Shown: positions 25,953 to 36,422 of the stretch, piece after piece | How positions within the stretch are numbered: the stretch's first letter is position 1 | Layout: each line of letters starts with the position of its first letter | Notes under the pieces: model-generated | Seen by the model: only the letters and a program-made list of their open reading frames with translations | What the model was told of the DNA's origin: nothing | Database searches by the model: none | Program-made: the position numbers and the translations under genes | Assembly: GCF_020329505.1 (NCBI RefSeq) | Contig: NZ_JAGKJJ010000007.1 | Span: forward strand, 124,001 to 188,000 | Source: Bradyrhizobium semiaridum | GTDB lineage: Bacteria; Pseudomonadota; Alphaproteobacteria; Rhizobiales; Xanthobacteraceae | Reading direction: 5' to 3' | Length of the DNA stretch: 64,000 bases

Positions 25953-26983
25953 GGCGGCTTCGTGTTCTGGTGCTGATGCATCCTGACTTCGTGCCGCCGG
26001 ATTCGAGCGACGGATACAGCGCGCAGGAGATCAACGCGTGGAAGACCGAATACGACGTCGTCAGCACCTTGCGCGCGGCCGGCCACGAGGTGCGTCCGCT
26101 CGGCGTGCAGGAGGAAATCAAGCCGGTCCGCGAGGCGATCGACGATTTCAAGCCGCATGTGGTGTTCACCTTGCTGGAGGAGTTCCACTACGAGGTGGTG
26201 TATGACCAGCACATCGCGAGCTTCCTCGAGCTGATGCGGATTCCCTACACCGGGTGCAATCCGCGCGGCCTGATCCTGGCGCGCGGCAAGGACCTGTCCA
26301 AGGCGCTGGTGCATCATCGCCGCATCGCGGTGCCGGCCTTCGCGGTGTTTCCGATGCGCCGCAAAGTCAAGCGGCCGCCGCGGCTGGCGCTGCCGCTGAT
26401 CGTCAAGAGCCTCCACATGGACGGCTCCTTCGGCATCTCGCAGGCCTCCATCGTCGATACCGACGAGAAGCTCGCCGAGCGCGTCGCCTTCATTCACGAG
26501 CGGATCGGAACGGCCGCGATCGCCGAGCAATATATCGAGGGGCGCGAGCTCTATGTCGGCGTCATCGGCAACAACCGGCTGCGCGCGCTGCCGGTCTGGG
26601 AACTGAAATTCGGCAGCATGGGCGGCCCGCGCGCGCGGCACATCGCCACCGAAAAAGCCAAGCACGACACCAGCTATCAGGAACGCGTCGGCATCGTCGA
26701 CGGGCCCGCCAAGGACCTGGCGCCGGAGGTCTCCGCCAGCATCCAGCGAATCGCGAAACGCATCTACCGGGCCTTGGGGCTCGATGGCTATGCGCGCATC
26801 GACTTTCGTCTCTCCGCCGACGGCACCGCCTACTTCATCGAAGCCAATCCGAATCCCGAGATTGCGAAGAGCCAGGAGTTCGCCACGGCGGCGCAGCATG
26901 ACGGGCTTGCTTACCCGAAGCTGCTGCATCGGATCCTGACCCTCGGATTAAGCCGCGCAAAGGCGGGCGTCTCTCTGGGCTGA
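25949..26983 (+). CDS. ATP-grasp ligase, D-alanine-D-alanine ligase-like
   Basis: 344 residues from the ATG that overlaps the peptidase stop. The ATP-grasp fold is shown by the N-terminal part (IPYTGCNPRGLILARGKDLS), the ATP-binding Lys strand LPLIVKSLHMDGSFGISQAS, the IAEQYIEGRELYVGVIGN segment and the Mg-binding end ARIDFRLSADGTAYFIEANP. Such enzymes join a carboxylate to an amine through an acyl phosphate. It is not the housekeeping Ddl: no cell-division genes are nearby, and its partner is a peptidase. It may build a peptide-like bond that the peptidase recognises or trims. Confidence 0.83.
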   Translation: MRRLRVLVLMHPDFVPPDSSDGYSAQEINAWKTEYDVVSTLRAAGHEVRPLGVQEEIKPVREAIDDFKPHVVFTLLEEFHYEVVYDQHIASFLELMRIPYTGCNPRGLILARGKDLSKALVHHRRIAVPAFAVFPMRRKVKRPPRLALPLIVKSLHMDGSFGISQASIVDTDEKLAERVAFIHERIGTAAIAEQYIEGRELYVGVIGNNRLRALPVWELKFGSMGGPRARHIATEKAKHDTSYQERVGIVDGPAKDLAPEVSASIQRIAKRIYRALGLDGYARIDFRLSADGTAYFIEANPNPEIAKSQEFATAAQHDGLAYPKLLHRILTLGLSRAKAGVSLG

Positions 26984-26997
26984 CCGGCGCGCCGCGT

Positions 26998-27795
26998 CTA
27001 AATCACCGCCTGCTTGCGCAGCGTCGTCTCGATCTCGCCGAGGATGCGCGCCAGCCGCTCGGCCCAGGCGGTCTCGCCGGCCTGGTCGGAGATCAGGTCC
27101 TGGCGGATTTCGATGCCGGAATTCATCAGGCCGCGCTGCTCGCCGTGCACCGGGATCGTGTAGTCGGTCTCGTCGCTCACCGCATAGGGCTCGTTGTCGC
27201 CGACCACGAGATCGCCCTCGCTGCGCAGATGTCTCAGCAGCAGCGGCGGCAGCACGGTGTCGCGGTGATAGAGCGTGCCGATGTGCCACGGCCGCGCGAT
27301 GCCGGCATAGACCGGCGTGAAGCTGTGCAGCGACACCAGCACCGTCGGCATGCCCTCGCGCCGACGCTGGTCGATGATCTCGTCGATGCGGCGGTGATAG
27401 GGATCGAAGATCTGTGCGCGGCGCGTCTCGGCGTCCTCGCGCGACAGGCCTTCATTGCCGGGCACGGTGGTGGCCTCGCTGATCAGCGGGATCGAGCTTG
27501 CGACATGCGGCGGACGGTTGCAGTCGATCACCAGCCGCGAATAGCGCTGCGCCACCAGGTGGGCGTCGAGCCGGTCGGCGAGCTGCGTCGCGACGCCGGC
27601 GATGCCGATGTCCCAGGCGATGTGGCGTGTGAGCTCGCTCTCGGGCAGGCCGAGGTCGCCGAGCGGCGCCGGGATCAGCCGCCCGTAATGGTCGCAGGTC
27701 AAAAGGAACGGCGAGCGGCCGCCGGAATTATGTTCGAGAACCGGTGAAGCATCGGTGCTTGCGAGCAGGACGGATGGACCACCAGCGTAGTTCAA
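26998..27795 (-). CDS. N-formylglutamate amidohydrolase family protein
   Basis: 265 residues. EHNSGGRSPFLLTCDHYGRL at the N-terminus, HIAWDIGIAGVATQLADRL, and VLVSLHSFTPVY give the N-formylglutamate amidohydrolase pattern with candidate metal ligands. The family hydrolyses N-formyl-L-glutamate or related N-acyl groups; in non-histidine-pathway contexts such as this the substrate is unknown. The only usable start is the TTG at 27795, supported by GAGGA upstream. It is divergent from the first transglutaminase-like gene and convergent with the ATP-grasp gene. Confidence 0.8.
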   Translation of the reverse strand: MNYAGGPSVLLASTDASPVLEHNSGGRSPFLLTCDHYGRLIPAPLGDLGLPESELTRHIAWDIGIAGVATQLADRLDAHLVAQRYSRLVIDCNRPPHVASSIPLISEATTVPGNEGLSREDAETRRAQIFDPYHRRIDEIIDQRRREGMPTVLVSLHSFTPVYAGIARPWHIGTLYHRDTVLPPLLLRHLRSEGDLVVGDNEPYAVSDETDYTIPVHGEQRGLMNSGIEIRQDLISDQAGETAWAERLARILGEIETTLRKQAVI

Positions 27796-27899
27796 CAGGC
27801 TTTTTCCTCAACTTTGCCTATTCAAGCGGCATGCTGATCTGGAATCGAGCAGCACCCTCTATAGATTATCTCATCCAGAATCACGATGATTGTTTGACG

Positions 27900-28799
27900 A
27901 TGCCGCTGCTGACCATCCATCACAAGACCGTTTACCGCTATACGCGCCCGGTGGCGTTCGGCGAGCACCGCATCATGCTGCGCCCGCGCGACGGCCACGA
28001 TCTGCGCGTGCTCAAGAGCGAGCTCGTGATCGATCCGCAGCCGATGTCGCTGCGCTGGATCCACGACGTGTTCGGCAACAGCGTGGCGATCGCGACCTTC
28101 GACGAGCGCGCGGACACGCTGTCGTTCGTGTCGACAGCGACGGTGCAGCACGACCCCGCCGAGAAGTTCGCGCTGACGCCGGACGATCCCGCCTATTTCT
28201 ATCCGTTCCTCTATGACGACGAGGAATTCCCCGATCTGCAGCAGTTCATCACGCCGCAATATGGCGATCCGAACGGCGAATTGTCGGCCTGGGCGCTGCG
28301 CTTCCTCGACGCCGATGCGCCGACGCCGACATTCAACATCCTGAGCGGCATGACGCATCACATCCGCGAGAGCTTCCGCTATCGCAAGCGCCACGAGCAC
28401 GGCACCCAGCATCCGCTCGACACGCTGCAGACCAAGTCGGGCACCTGCCGCGATTATGCGCTGTTCATGATCGAGGCGCTGCGCCGGCTCGGCATCGCGG
28501 CACGCTTCGTCTCCGGCTATCTGGCGATGCCGTCGGACGGCGCGCATGGCTATGTCGGCGGCGGCTCGACTCACGCCTGGGTGCAGGTCTACCTGCCAAG
28601 CGCCGGCTGGATCGAGTTCGATCCGACCAACGGCATCGTCGGCACCCGCGACCTGATCCGCGTCGCGGTCGCCCGCGATCCGCGCCAGGCGATCCCGCTG
28701 CACGGCGTCTATCTCGGCGCGGCCGACGCGTTCGTTCGCATGGATGTCGATATTGACGTGGTTTCGGCTGCGACGGATGCTGAACGGGAGACCGCCTGA
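27900..28799 (+). CDS. Transglutaminase-like protein with intact catalytic triad
   Basis: 299 residues from the ATG at 27900. The N-terminal beta domain ([20 protein letters not shown]) and the papain-like core are typical of bacterial transglutaminase-family proteins. Cys183 ([17 protein letters not shown]), His225 ([12 protein letters not shown]) and Asp241 ([10 protein letters not shown]) form a complete triad. These enzymes act as cysteine peptidases, amidases or cross-linkers. No signal peptide is present. A second paralogous gene follows two bases after its stop codon. Confidence 0.85.
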   Translation: MPLLTIHHKTVYRYTRPVAFGEHRIMLRPRDGHDLRVLKSELVIDPQPMSLRWIHDVFGNSVAIATFDERADTLSFVSTATVQHDPAEKFALTPDDPAYFYPFLYDDEEFPDLQQFITPQYGDPNGELSAWALRFLDADAPTPTFNILSGMTHHIRESFRYRKRHEHGTQHPLDTLQTKSGTCRDYALFMIEALRRLGIAARFVSGYLAMPSDGAHGYVGGGSTHAWVQVYLPSAGWIEFDPTNGIVGTRDLIRVAVARDPRQAIPLHGVYLGAADAFVRMDVDIDVVSAATDAERETA

Positions 28800-28801
28800 C
28801 G

Positions 28802-29614
28802 ATGCAGATCAAGGTCGGCTTCGAGATCGCCTATACGGCTCCGCAGCCGACGCCGATGGTGATCATGTTGTCGATCCATCCCTCGCGCTACGCCGACATC
28901 GTCGGCACCGAGACGATCGTGACCGAGCCCGATGTCCCGATCGGTTTCTACCGCGACGGCTTCGGCAATGTGTGCGGACGGCTGGTCGCGCCGGCCGGCG
29001 GCGTCACGTTCCGCGGCAGTGCGCTGCTGCGTGATTCCGGCCTGCCTGACGCCGTCAATCCGGCGGCGCAGCAGGTCGCGATCGAGCAATTGCCCGACGA
29101 CATGATGCTCTATCTGATGCCGAGCCGCTATTGCGAGACCGACAAGCTGACCGATATCGCCTGGTCGCTGTTCGGCGCCACGCCGCCGGGCTGGGCGCGG
29201 GTGCAGGCAATCACCGCGTTCGTGCACGACCACGTCTCATTCGGCTATCAGCACGCCCATCACATGAAGTCGGCGCATGACGTCTACGAGAGCCGCGCCG
29301 GCGTCTGCCGCGACTTTGCGCATCTCGCGCTCACCTTCTGCCGCTGCATGGGCATCCCGGCGCGCTACTGCACCGGCTATCTCGGCGACATCGGCGTGCC
29401 GCGCGATCCGGCGCCGATGGATTTTTCCGGCTGGTTCGAGGTCTATCTGTCGGGCCAGTGGTACACCTTCGATGCCCGCCACAATACCCCGCGGATCGGC
29501 CGCATCCTGATGGCAACCGGCCGCGATGCCGCCGATGTTGCACTGACCACGAGCTTCGGCCGGATGACCCTGGCGAAGTTCGTGGTGATCACGGATGAGG
29601 TGGTGGCGGGTTGA
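28802..29614 (+). CDS. Transglutaminase-like protein with catalytic His replaced by Ser
   Basis: 270 residues, two bases after the previous gene and certainly in its operon. The fold is the same, with the Cys at 169 (SRAGVCRDFAHLALTFCRCM) and the Asp at 224 (WYTFDARHN). The position of the catalytic His (HAW in the upstream paralogue) reads SGW, with Ser209, in PMDFSGWFEVYLSGQW. It may be inactive, or another residue may serve as base. It could also act as a partner of the intact enzyme. Confidence 0.82.
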   Translation: MQIKVGFEIAYTAPQPTPMVIMLSIHPSRYADIVGTETIVTEPDVPIGFYRDGFGNVCGRLVAPAGGVTFRGSALLRDSGLPDAVNPAAQQVAIEQLPDDMMLYLMPSRYCETDKLTDIAWSLFGATPPGWARVQAITAFVHDHVSFGYQHAHHMKSAHDVYESRAGVCRDFAHLALTFCRCMGIPARYCTGYLGDIGVPRDPAPMDFSGWFEVYLSGQWYTFDARHNTPRIGRILMATGRDAADVALTTSFGRMTLAKFVVITDEVVAG

Positions 29615-29655
29615 AGTAGATCCTCACCTCTGAGCGGTGCTGCCTCCCCATGCTC

Positions 29656-29776
29656 GTCGTCCCGGCGAAAGCCGGGACCCATAACCACAGGTTGGATTGT
29701 AGAATGACGGTGTGGCCCCAGCGTTGCGAAACGTTGACCTTCGGTGGTTATGGGTCCCGGCTTTCGCCGGGACGAC
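29656..29776. repeat. Long inverted repeat, 33-base perfect arms
   Basis: Arms at 29656-29688 and 29744-29776 are exact reverse complements. Each contains the hairpin CCCGGCGAAAGCCGGGAC (or its complement) followed by CCATAACCAC. The 55-base centre holds TTGCGAAACGTTGAC. It could form a large cruciform or a strong RNA stem after the transglutaminase operon. The hairpin part recurs at 7766-7790. Confidence 0.75.
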
Positions 29777-29872
29777 ACTGACTGTTTGGTGCCGCTTGCA
29801 AGCCGAGGCGGAAGCAATCCATTTCGCGGCTCGATGGATTGCTTCGCTTCGCTTGCAATGACATAGAGGGCT

Positions 29873-30271
29873 ATGACCTCCGACCTTCTCTTCGTCTACG
29901 GCACGCTGATGCGCGGCTTCGACCACCCGATGGCGAAGCTGCTGTCGGCCAATGCCGATTTCCTCGGCGCGGCGCAGTGCCGCGGCCGGCTGTATCTCGT
30001 CAAGCACTATCCGGGCCTGGTGACCTCGGACGATCCCGACGACATCGTGCATGGCGAATTGTTTCGGCTTCGCGCGCGCGACGCCATGCTCGGCGAGTTC
30101 GACATGTATGAGGCCTGCGGCGAGGGGTTTCCGCCGCCGACCGAATATATCCGGGAGATGTTGTCGGTCACGCTTGCCGACGGCAGCACAGGCGAAGCCT
30201 GGACCTATCTCTACAATTGGCCGGTGAGCGGTCTGCCGCGGATCGCGTCGGGGAAATTCCTCGAGCACTGA
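29873..30271 (+). CDS. Gamma-glutamylcyclotransferase-like (AIG2/GGCT) protein
   Basis: 132 residues. The N-terminal VYGTLMRG signature, the middle strand GRLYLVKHYPGLV and the acidic residue in GEFDMYEACGEGFPPPTEYI match GGCT-fold proteins, which release pyroglutamate from gamma-glutamyl amines. The catalytic Glu is most likely the one in MYEACG. It is cytoplasmic. It lies near genes of glutamyl and amide chemistry, but a repeat element separates it from the transglutaminase pair, so co-transcription is uncertain. Confidence 0.8.
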   Translation: MTSDLLFVYGTLMRGFDHPMAKLLSANADFLGAAQCRGRLYLVKHYPGLVTSDDPDDIVHGELFRLRARDAMLGEFDMYEACGEGFPPPTEYIREMLSVTLADGSTGEAWTYLYNWPVSGLPRIASGKFLEH

Positions 30272-30302
30272 AGCGCGGCGAGTCGCAGCATCACGCGGCG
30301 CG

Positions 30303-30857
30303 TTATGCTTCCCGCTCGACGCGGATATCGACCTCGCGCTCGACATAGGTCCACTCTTCGGTGGCGCGCAGCACGCCGAGCAGTTCGTCGAACAGGCCGT
30401 CATGCTCGGGCGCGAACTCGAACCAGGTCAGGAAGTCGAAGGGCACGCCGAGGTCGCGCGAATGATAGAGCTGCCGCGCGATCGCCGGCAGGAATCGCAA
30501 GGTGCCCGCGATGTGCTGCGACTTGTCCTCGAAAATCTTGCGCCGCTCCTCCTGCGTCAGCTCCCACCAGGCGGCGGATTTCCTGATCGGGATCAGCGCG
30601 GCGTGCGTCGCCTCGGGTCGGCCGAGCCCGGCCTGCACGGCGGTGAGCTTGTCCTTCTCCGCTCGCTCGGTGTAGCGCAGATTGCTGGCGACGCCGGCGA
30701 GCCGCCAGGCGGTCTGCGACGGCAACAGCGGCAGCGCGATCGCCTCGCTGGCGATCACCGACAGCGCCGCCACCCGCGGCAGCGTCTCGCCTTTCACCCG
30801 CGCGATGGAAATCACTTTCCAGCCGCCGCTCTGTCCGCCTCTGAACGTCGTGAACAT
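30303..30857 (-). CDS. cld: Chlorite dismutase, short dimeric (lineage II) type
   Basis: 184 residues from the ATG at 30857. The sequence follows that of the Nitrobacter winogradskyi enzyme as I remember it: GVASNLRYTERAEKDKLTAV, ALIPIRKSAAWWELTQEERR, then the proximal haem ligand His115 (DKSQHIAGTL) and the distal Arg128 (LPAIARQLYHSRD), and VLRATEEWTYVEREVDIRV at the end. The enzyme would convert chlorite to chloride and oxygen. With both key residues present it is more than a generic Cld-fold protein. A GTG at 30914 would extend it, but the homologous start fits 30857. Confidence 0.88.
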   Translation of the reverse strand: MFTTFRGGQSGGWKVISIARVKGETLPRVAALSVIASEAIALPLLPSQTAWRLAGVASNLRYTERAEKDKLTAVQAGLGRPEATHAALIPIRKSAAWWELTQEERRKIFEDKSQHIAGTLRFLPAIARQLYHSRDLGVPFDFLTWFEFAPEHDGLFDELLGVLRATEEWTYVEREVDIRVEREA

Positions 30858-30913
30858 GGCGCTATCGAAGCGCGGAACAGCAGCCGGGGCAAGCCAGCCG
30901 GTTGGTCTCTCCA

Positions 30914-30962
30914 CCTGTCATTCCGGGGCAGCCCGAAAGGGCTGAGCCCGGAATCCATGGAC
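30914..30962. repeat. Dispersed palindromic repeat, partial copy (ATTCCGGGG...CCCGGAATCCAT)
   Basis: CATTCCGGGGCAGCCCGAAA followed by GGGCTGAGCCCGGAATCCAT. It is half of the element that is complete at 38987-39093 and tandemly repeated at 45141-45950. It lies between the divergent cld and dnaG genes. Confidence 0.6.
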
Positions 30963-31071
30963 CCACACTGTGGATAACTTGGATAGCGGGAGAAGCCGGA
31001 GATTCTTGCTACGTTGGGCGCCGGCTCACTATATCGGTGTCCGATTCTACGCTGGACCCGCGACCTGGACG

Positions 31072-33075
31072 ATGCGTTTCACGCCCGAATTCCTCGATGA
31101 GCTGCGCGCCCGGCTTCCGGTTTCGGAAGTCGTGGGCAGGCGCGTCAAGCTCAAGAAGGCCGGGCGGGAGTGGAAGGGACTGTCGCCGTTCCAGCAGGAG
31201 AAAACGCCGTCGTTCTTTGTCAACGACCAGAAGCAGGCCTGGTTCGACTTCTCGTCCGGGCTGAACGGCAACATCTTCGACTTCCTGATGAAGACCGAGG
31301 GCGTGACTTTCCCCGAGGCGGTCGAACGCCTCGCCGCGATGGCGGGTGTGCCGCTGCCGGCTGTGACGGTCGATGCGGCGCGGCATGAGCAGCATCGCCG
31401 CACGCTGCACGACGTGATGGAACTCGCGACAAAATTCTTTGCCGACATGCTGGCCTCGCGCCATGGCGCCAAGGCCCGTGGCTATCTCGCCGACCGTGCG
31501 ATTACCCCGGCGACCCAGCTCCAGTTCCGGATGGGCTACGCGCCGCCGGATCGTTTTGCGCTGAAGGAGCATCTCGGCGCGCAGGGCATCTCGACCGAGG
31601 ACATGGTGGAAGCGGGGCTTTTGGTGGCCGGCGAGGACAAGCCGGTGCCGTTCGATCGATTCCGCGACCGCGTGATGTTTCCGATCACCGATGGCCGCGG
31701 CCGGGTCATCGCGTTCGGCGGGCGCGCGCTGGAGAAGGACGTTCCGGCGAAGTACCTGAACTCGCCGGAAACCGCGCTGTTTCACAAGGGCGACAATCTC
31801 TACAACCTGTTCACGGCGCGGCAGGCCGCTCATGACGGCGCGCAGCTGATCGTCGTCGAAGGCTATGTCGACGTCATCGCCATGGTCACGTCGGGCTTTC
31901 CCGGCGCCGTCGCGCCGCTCGGCACCGCGCTGACCGAGAACCAGCTCGCGCTGCTCTGGAAGATGGTGGACGAGCCGATCCTCTGCTTCGACGGCGATCG
32001 CGCCGGACAGAAGGCGGCTTATCGGGCCGCGGATCTTGCCATGCCGAACCTCAAGCCGGGCAAGAGCCTGCGCTTTGCGCTGCTACCGGAAGGGCAGGAT
32101 CCCGACGACCTCGCGCGCTCGGGCGGCCGCGGCGCGATCGAGGAGGTTATTTCGGCAGCGCGTCCGCTCGCCGACATGATCTGGTCACGCGAGATCGAGG
32201 GCGGCAATTTCGCCACGCCCGAGCGCCGCGCCGCGCTGGAGGCGCGGATCGGCGAACTGACGGGCGGCATCCGCGACGAGGTGGTGCGGCGCTATTATCG
32301 CCAGGACTTGCAGGAGCGCCTGCAGCGGACGTTCGCGCCGGAGGGCGGCCGCGGCGGTTATGGCAGGGGCGGTTACGGCCGCGGCAATTTCGGCGGCCGC
32401 GGCGGCGAATCACCCCGGCCGTTTGCGCCCCGCGGCCCGGCATCGGGCGGCCGTTTTGCCGCCAAGGGCGGCCCTGTCCCGATGTCGCGGGGGCCGTATC
32501 AGGCGGCCAGCCCGCAGCTGGCGAACAGCCCGATCATGCGGGGCCAGCGCAGCGCGATCTCGCGCCGCGAGGCCCTGATCCTGCAATCCCTGATCAACCA
32601 CCCCTGGCTGCTGCACGATCATCTGGAGGAGGTCGCCGCGCTCGAGCTCGCCCATCCCGAGGCCCACAAGCTGCGGGCCGCCGTCATCGCCGCCTTCGCT
32701 AACGACCATCACCATTCGCCTGACGCCGAAGAGCAGGCCGAGAAGATGCGGGCCGACCTCGAATCTGGTGGATTTTCGCATATTCTTCAAAGGGTTGAGA
32801 AGGCGGTCACGACCCAGGCGGTGTGGGGCGCCAGGGTCGGCGCGGCACGCGAGGATGTTTTATCGACCTGGCGCCAACTCGTTGCCTTGCATCAGAAAAC
32901 CCACGCCTTACTTAGGGAAATGAAAGACGCGGAGGCGGCCTTGGCTGAGGACACCAGCGAGGCCAATCTGGCATGGTTGCAGGATATCCAGGCCCGGATG
33001 GCAGAAGCCGACGGGACCGAAGCCCTGATTGAAGGGTTCGGCGAATTATCGGGCCGGTTCCAGCGAAATGTTTGA
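31072..33075 (+). CDS. dnaG: DNA primase
   Basis: 667 residues from the ATG that opens MRFTPEFLDELRARLPVSEV. It makes RNA primers for DNA replication. The order is the N-terminal zinc-ribbon region, primase core with TOPRIM domain (AQLIVVEGYVDVIAMVTSGF; EPILCFDGDRAGQKAA) and a C-terminal helicase-binding region. The four zinc ligands of the usual CHC2 motif are replaced: Ser38, Gln41, Asp59 and Ser62. Residues about 422-475 form a Gly/Arg-rich linker (GGYGRGGYGRGNFGGRGG). It is followed by rpoD, as in the macromolecular-synthesis operon. Confidence 0.95.
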   Translation: MRFTPEFLDELRARLPVSEVVGRRVKLKKAGREWKGLSPFQQEKTPSFFVNDQKQAWFDFSSGLNGNIFDFLMKTEGVTFPEAVERLAAMAGVPLPAVTVDAARHEQHRRTLHDVMELATKFFADMLASRHGAKARGYLADRAITPATQLQFRMGYAPPDRFALKEHLGAQGISTEDMVEAGLLVAGEDKPVPFDRFRDRVMFPITDGRGRVIAFGGRALEKDVPAKYLNSPETALFHKGDNLYNLFTARQAAHDGAQLIVVEGYVDVIAMVTSGFPGAVAPLGTALTENQLALLWKMVDEPILCFDGDRAGQKAAYRAADLAMPNLKPGKSLRFALLPEGQDPDDLARSGGRGAIEEVISAARPLADMIWSREIEGGNFATPERRAALEARIGELTGGIRDEVVRRYYRQDLQERLQRTFAPEGGRGGYGRGGYGRGNFGGRGGESPRPFAPRGPASGGRFAAKGGPVPMSRGPYQAASPQLANSPIMRGQRSAISRREALILQSLINHPWLLHDHLEEVAALELAHPEAHKLRAAVIAAFANDHHHSPDAEEQAEKMRADLESGGFSHILQRVEKAVTTQAVWGARVGAAREDVLSTWRQLVALHQKTHALLREMKDAEAALAEDTSEANLAWLQDIQARMAEADGTEALIEGFGELSGRFQRNV

Positions 33076-33121
33076 TAACAAAATGCTGCGGACGGCGCAT
33101 GCCGACCCCGCAAAAAGACTC

Positions 33122-33184
33122 GCCAAATCCATGGTTTGGCTGCAAAAACAGGGTTAAGCGAAACTTAATAGCCTCGCGGCTATT
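33122..33184 (+). terminator. Two hairpins between dnaG and rpoD
   Basis: GCCAAA-TCCATGG-TTTGGC at 33122-33140 and AATAGCC-TCGC-GGCTATT at 33167-33184, both perfect. The second is followed only by TTC, so it would be a weak intrinsic terminator or an attenuating hairpin. The 248-base gap presumably also carries an rpoD promoter. Confidence 0.35.
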
Positions 33185-33324
33185 TCAAAATGGAAACCGT
33201 CGAGACGGATCAAAGGGGTGGCGATGTTGCGCCGCCCTTTGCGCGTCGAGAGTTGATCAGTGAAATTGTGCGAGATGCGCGCCTGGCGCCATTTCGCATG
33301 GACCGCGTTTCGGGAGCTTAGTGA

Positions 33325-35454
<2,130 letters not shown>

Positions 35455-35503
35455 TTTTTCCGTCGTCATGCCTGGGCTCGCCCCGGGCATCCATCGAGAC
35501 AAG

Positions 35504-35530
35504 ACGGCGGGCGAGGCCCGCCGTTTTTGT
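35504..35530 (+). terminator. Intrinsic terminator of rpoD
   Basis: A perfect stem ACGGCGGGC-GAG-GCCCGCCGT followed directly by TTTTTGTT. It lies 50 bases after the rpoD stop codon. Confidence 0.85.
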
Positions 35531-35566
35531 TGGACTCTCGCCAGGTTTCTCACAGCAGCGCCCGCG

Positions 35567-35966
35567 GCCACCCCTCTCCCCAACCCTCCCCCGCAAGGGG
35601 GGGAGGGAGCCTGAATGGCGTGCTCACCTGACATCGCAACGCGCCTCGCACCTTGCATGAGGCCTGAAGCCGACCGCAAGTGAGCGAAGCACCGGCGAAT
35701 GGGCTCCCTCCCCCCTTGCGGGGGAGGGCTGGGGAGAGGGGTACCGCTTGCTCCGCTATCGATTGAAGGCGAGGACAACACGCTCGCCGCACGACCTGCT
35801 CGATGCTGGTCCGGATCGCCATCACGCTTCGTCATCCGGGGCGGCGCGCAGCGCCGAGCCCGGAATCCATTGGGCCGCAAGTCGAGTGGTGAAATGGATT
35901 CCGGGCTCGCGCTGAGCCTGTCATGGGGCCGCGCTTTGCGCGGGACGCGTTGGCGCGCCCGGAATG
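35567..35966. repeat. Two dispersed repeats side by side
   Basis: This gene-free stretch holds first an element with arms CACCCCTCTCCCCAACCCTC and an inverted GAGGGCTGGGGAGAGGGGTA (35567-35745), then a long copy of the ATTCCGGG palindromic element (about 35832-35966: GAGCCCGGAATCCATTGGGC, ATGGATTCCGGGCTCGCGCT and GCGCGCCCGGAATGACG). Nothing else was seen between rpoD and the small gene at 35988. Confidence 0.65.
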
Positions 35967-35987
35967 ACGACGGCGAGATAGGATCGC

Positions 35988-36224
35988 CTACTTCTTCTTC
36001 GCCCCGACCCGTTCGAGACGCTTGATCTCGAGCGGCGGGCGGCCGCTTTTTTCGGCGATCTCGCGGTCCTGCTCCATGATGAAGCCGCGCGCCGGCTCGT
36101 CGCCGTCGAGGCCGCCGAGCAGCTCCGCGGGCACGCGGCGGTTGGAGCGCTGCGAGCCGTCCTCGTAGAACACGTTGAAGAAGGCGAATTCGCCTTTGGG
36201 ATTGGTCCCGGGTTTTTTCGGCAT
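35988..36224 (-). CDS. Small conserved-looking hypothetical protein
   Basis: 78 residues from the ATG that gives MPKKPGTNPKGEFAFFNVFY. The protein is hydrophilic and charged, with an acidic middle and a C-terminal KRLERVGAKKK tail. No domain was recognised. Composition and third-position GC fit the neighbours, and the frame stays open within a plausible length, so it is likely real. It overlaps no other gene. Confidence 0.55.
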   Translation of the reverse strand: MPKKPGTNPKGEFAFFNVFYEDGSQRSNRRVPAELLGGLDGDEPARGFIMEQDREIAEKSGRPPLEIKRLERVGAKKK

Positions 36225-36422
36225 GCGCGGCTTGTGGTCGATGGCAGCGCCGCTGTCAAAGCAAATCGCACGCGCCGCCGCGCCGCTCAGCATTGCGCGA
36301 TTGCGCGGCGCGGGTCTCTTGCGCGATGCCTCACCCCTCGAACAGCACGAACGCCGCCATACCGCGGGACCGCGCAGCCGATCTCGACGCGGCAACGGCC
36401 GGCGGCTACGTTCTGGAACGCC

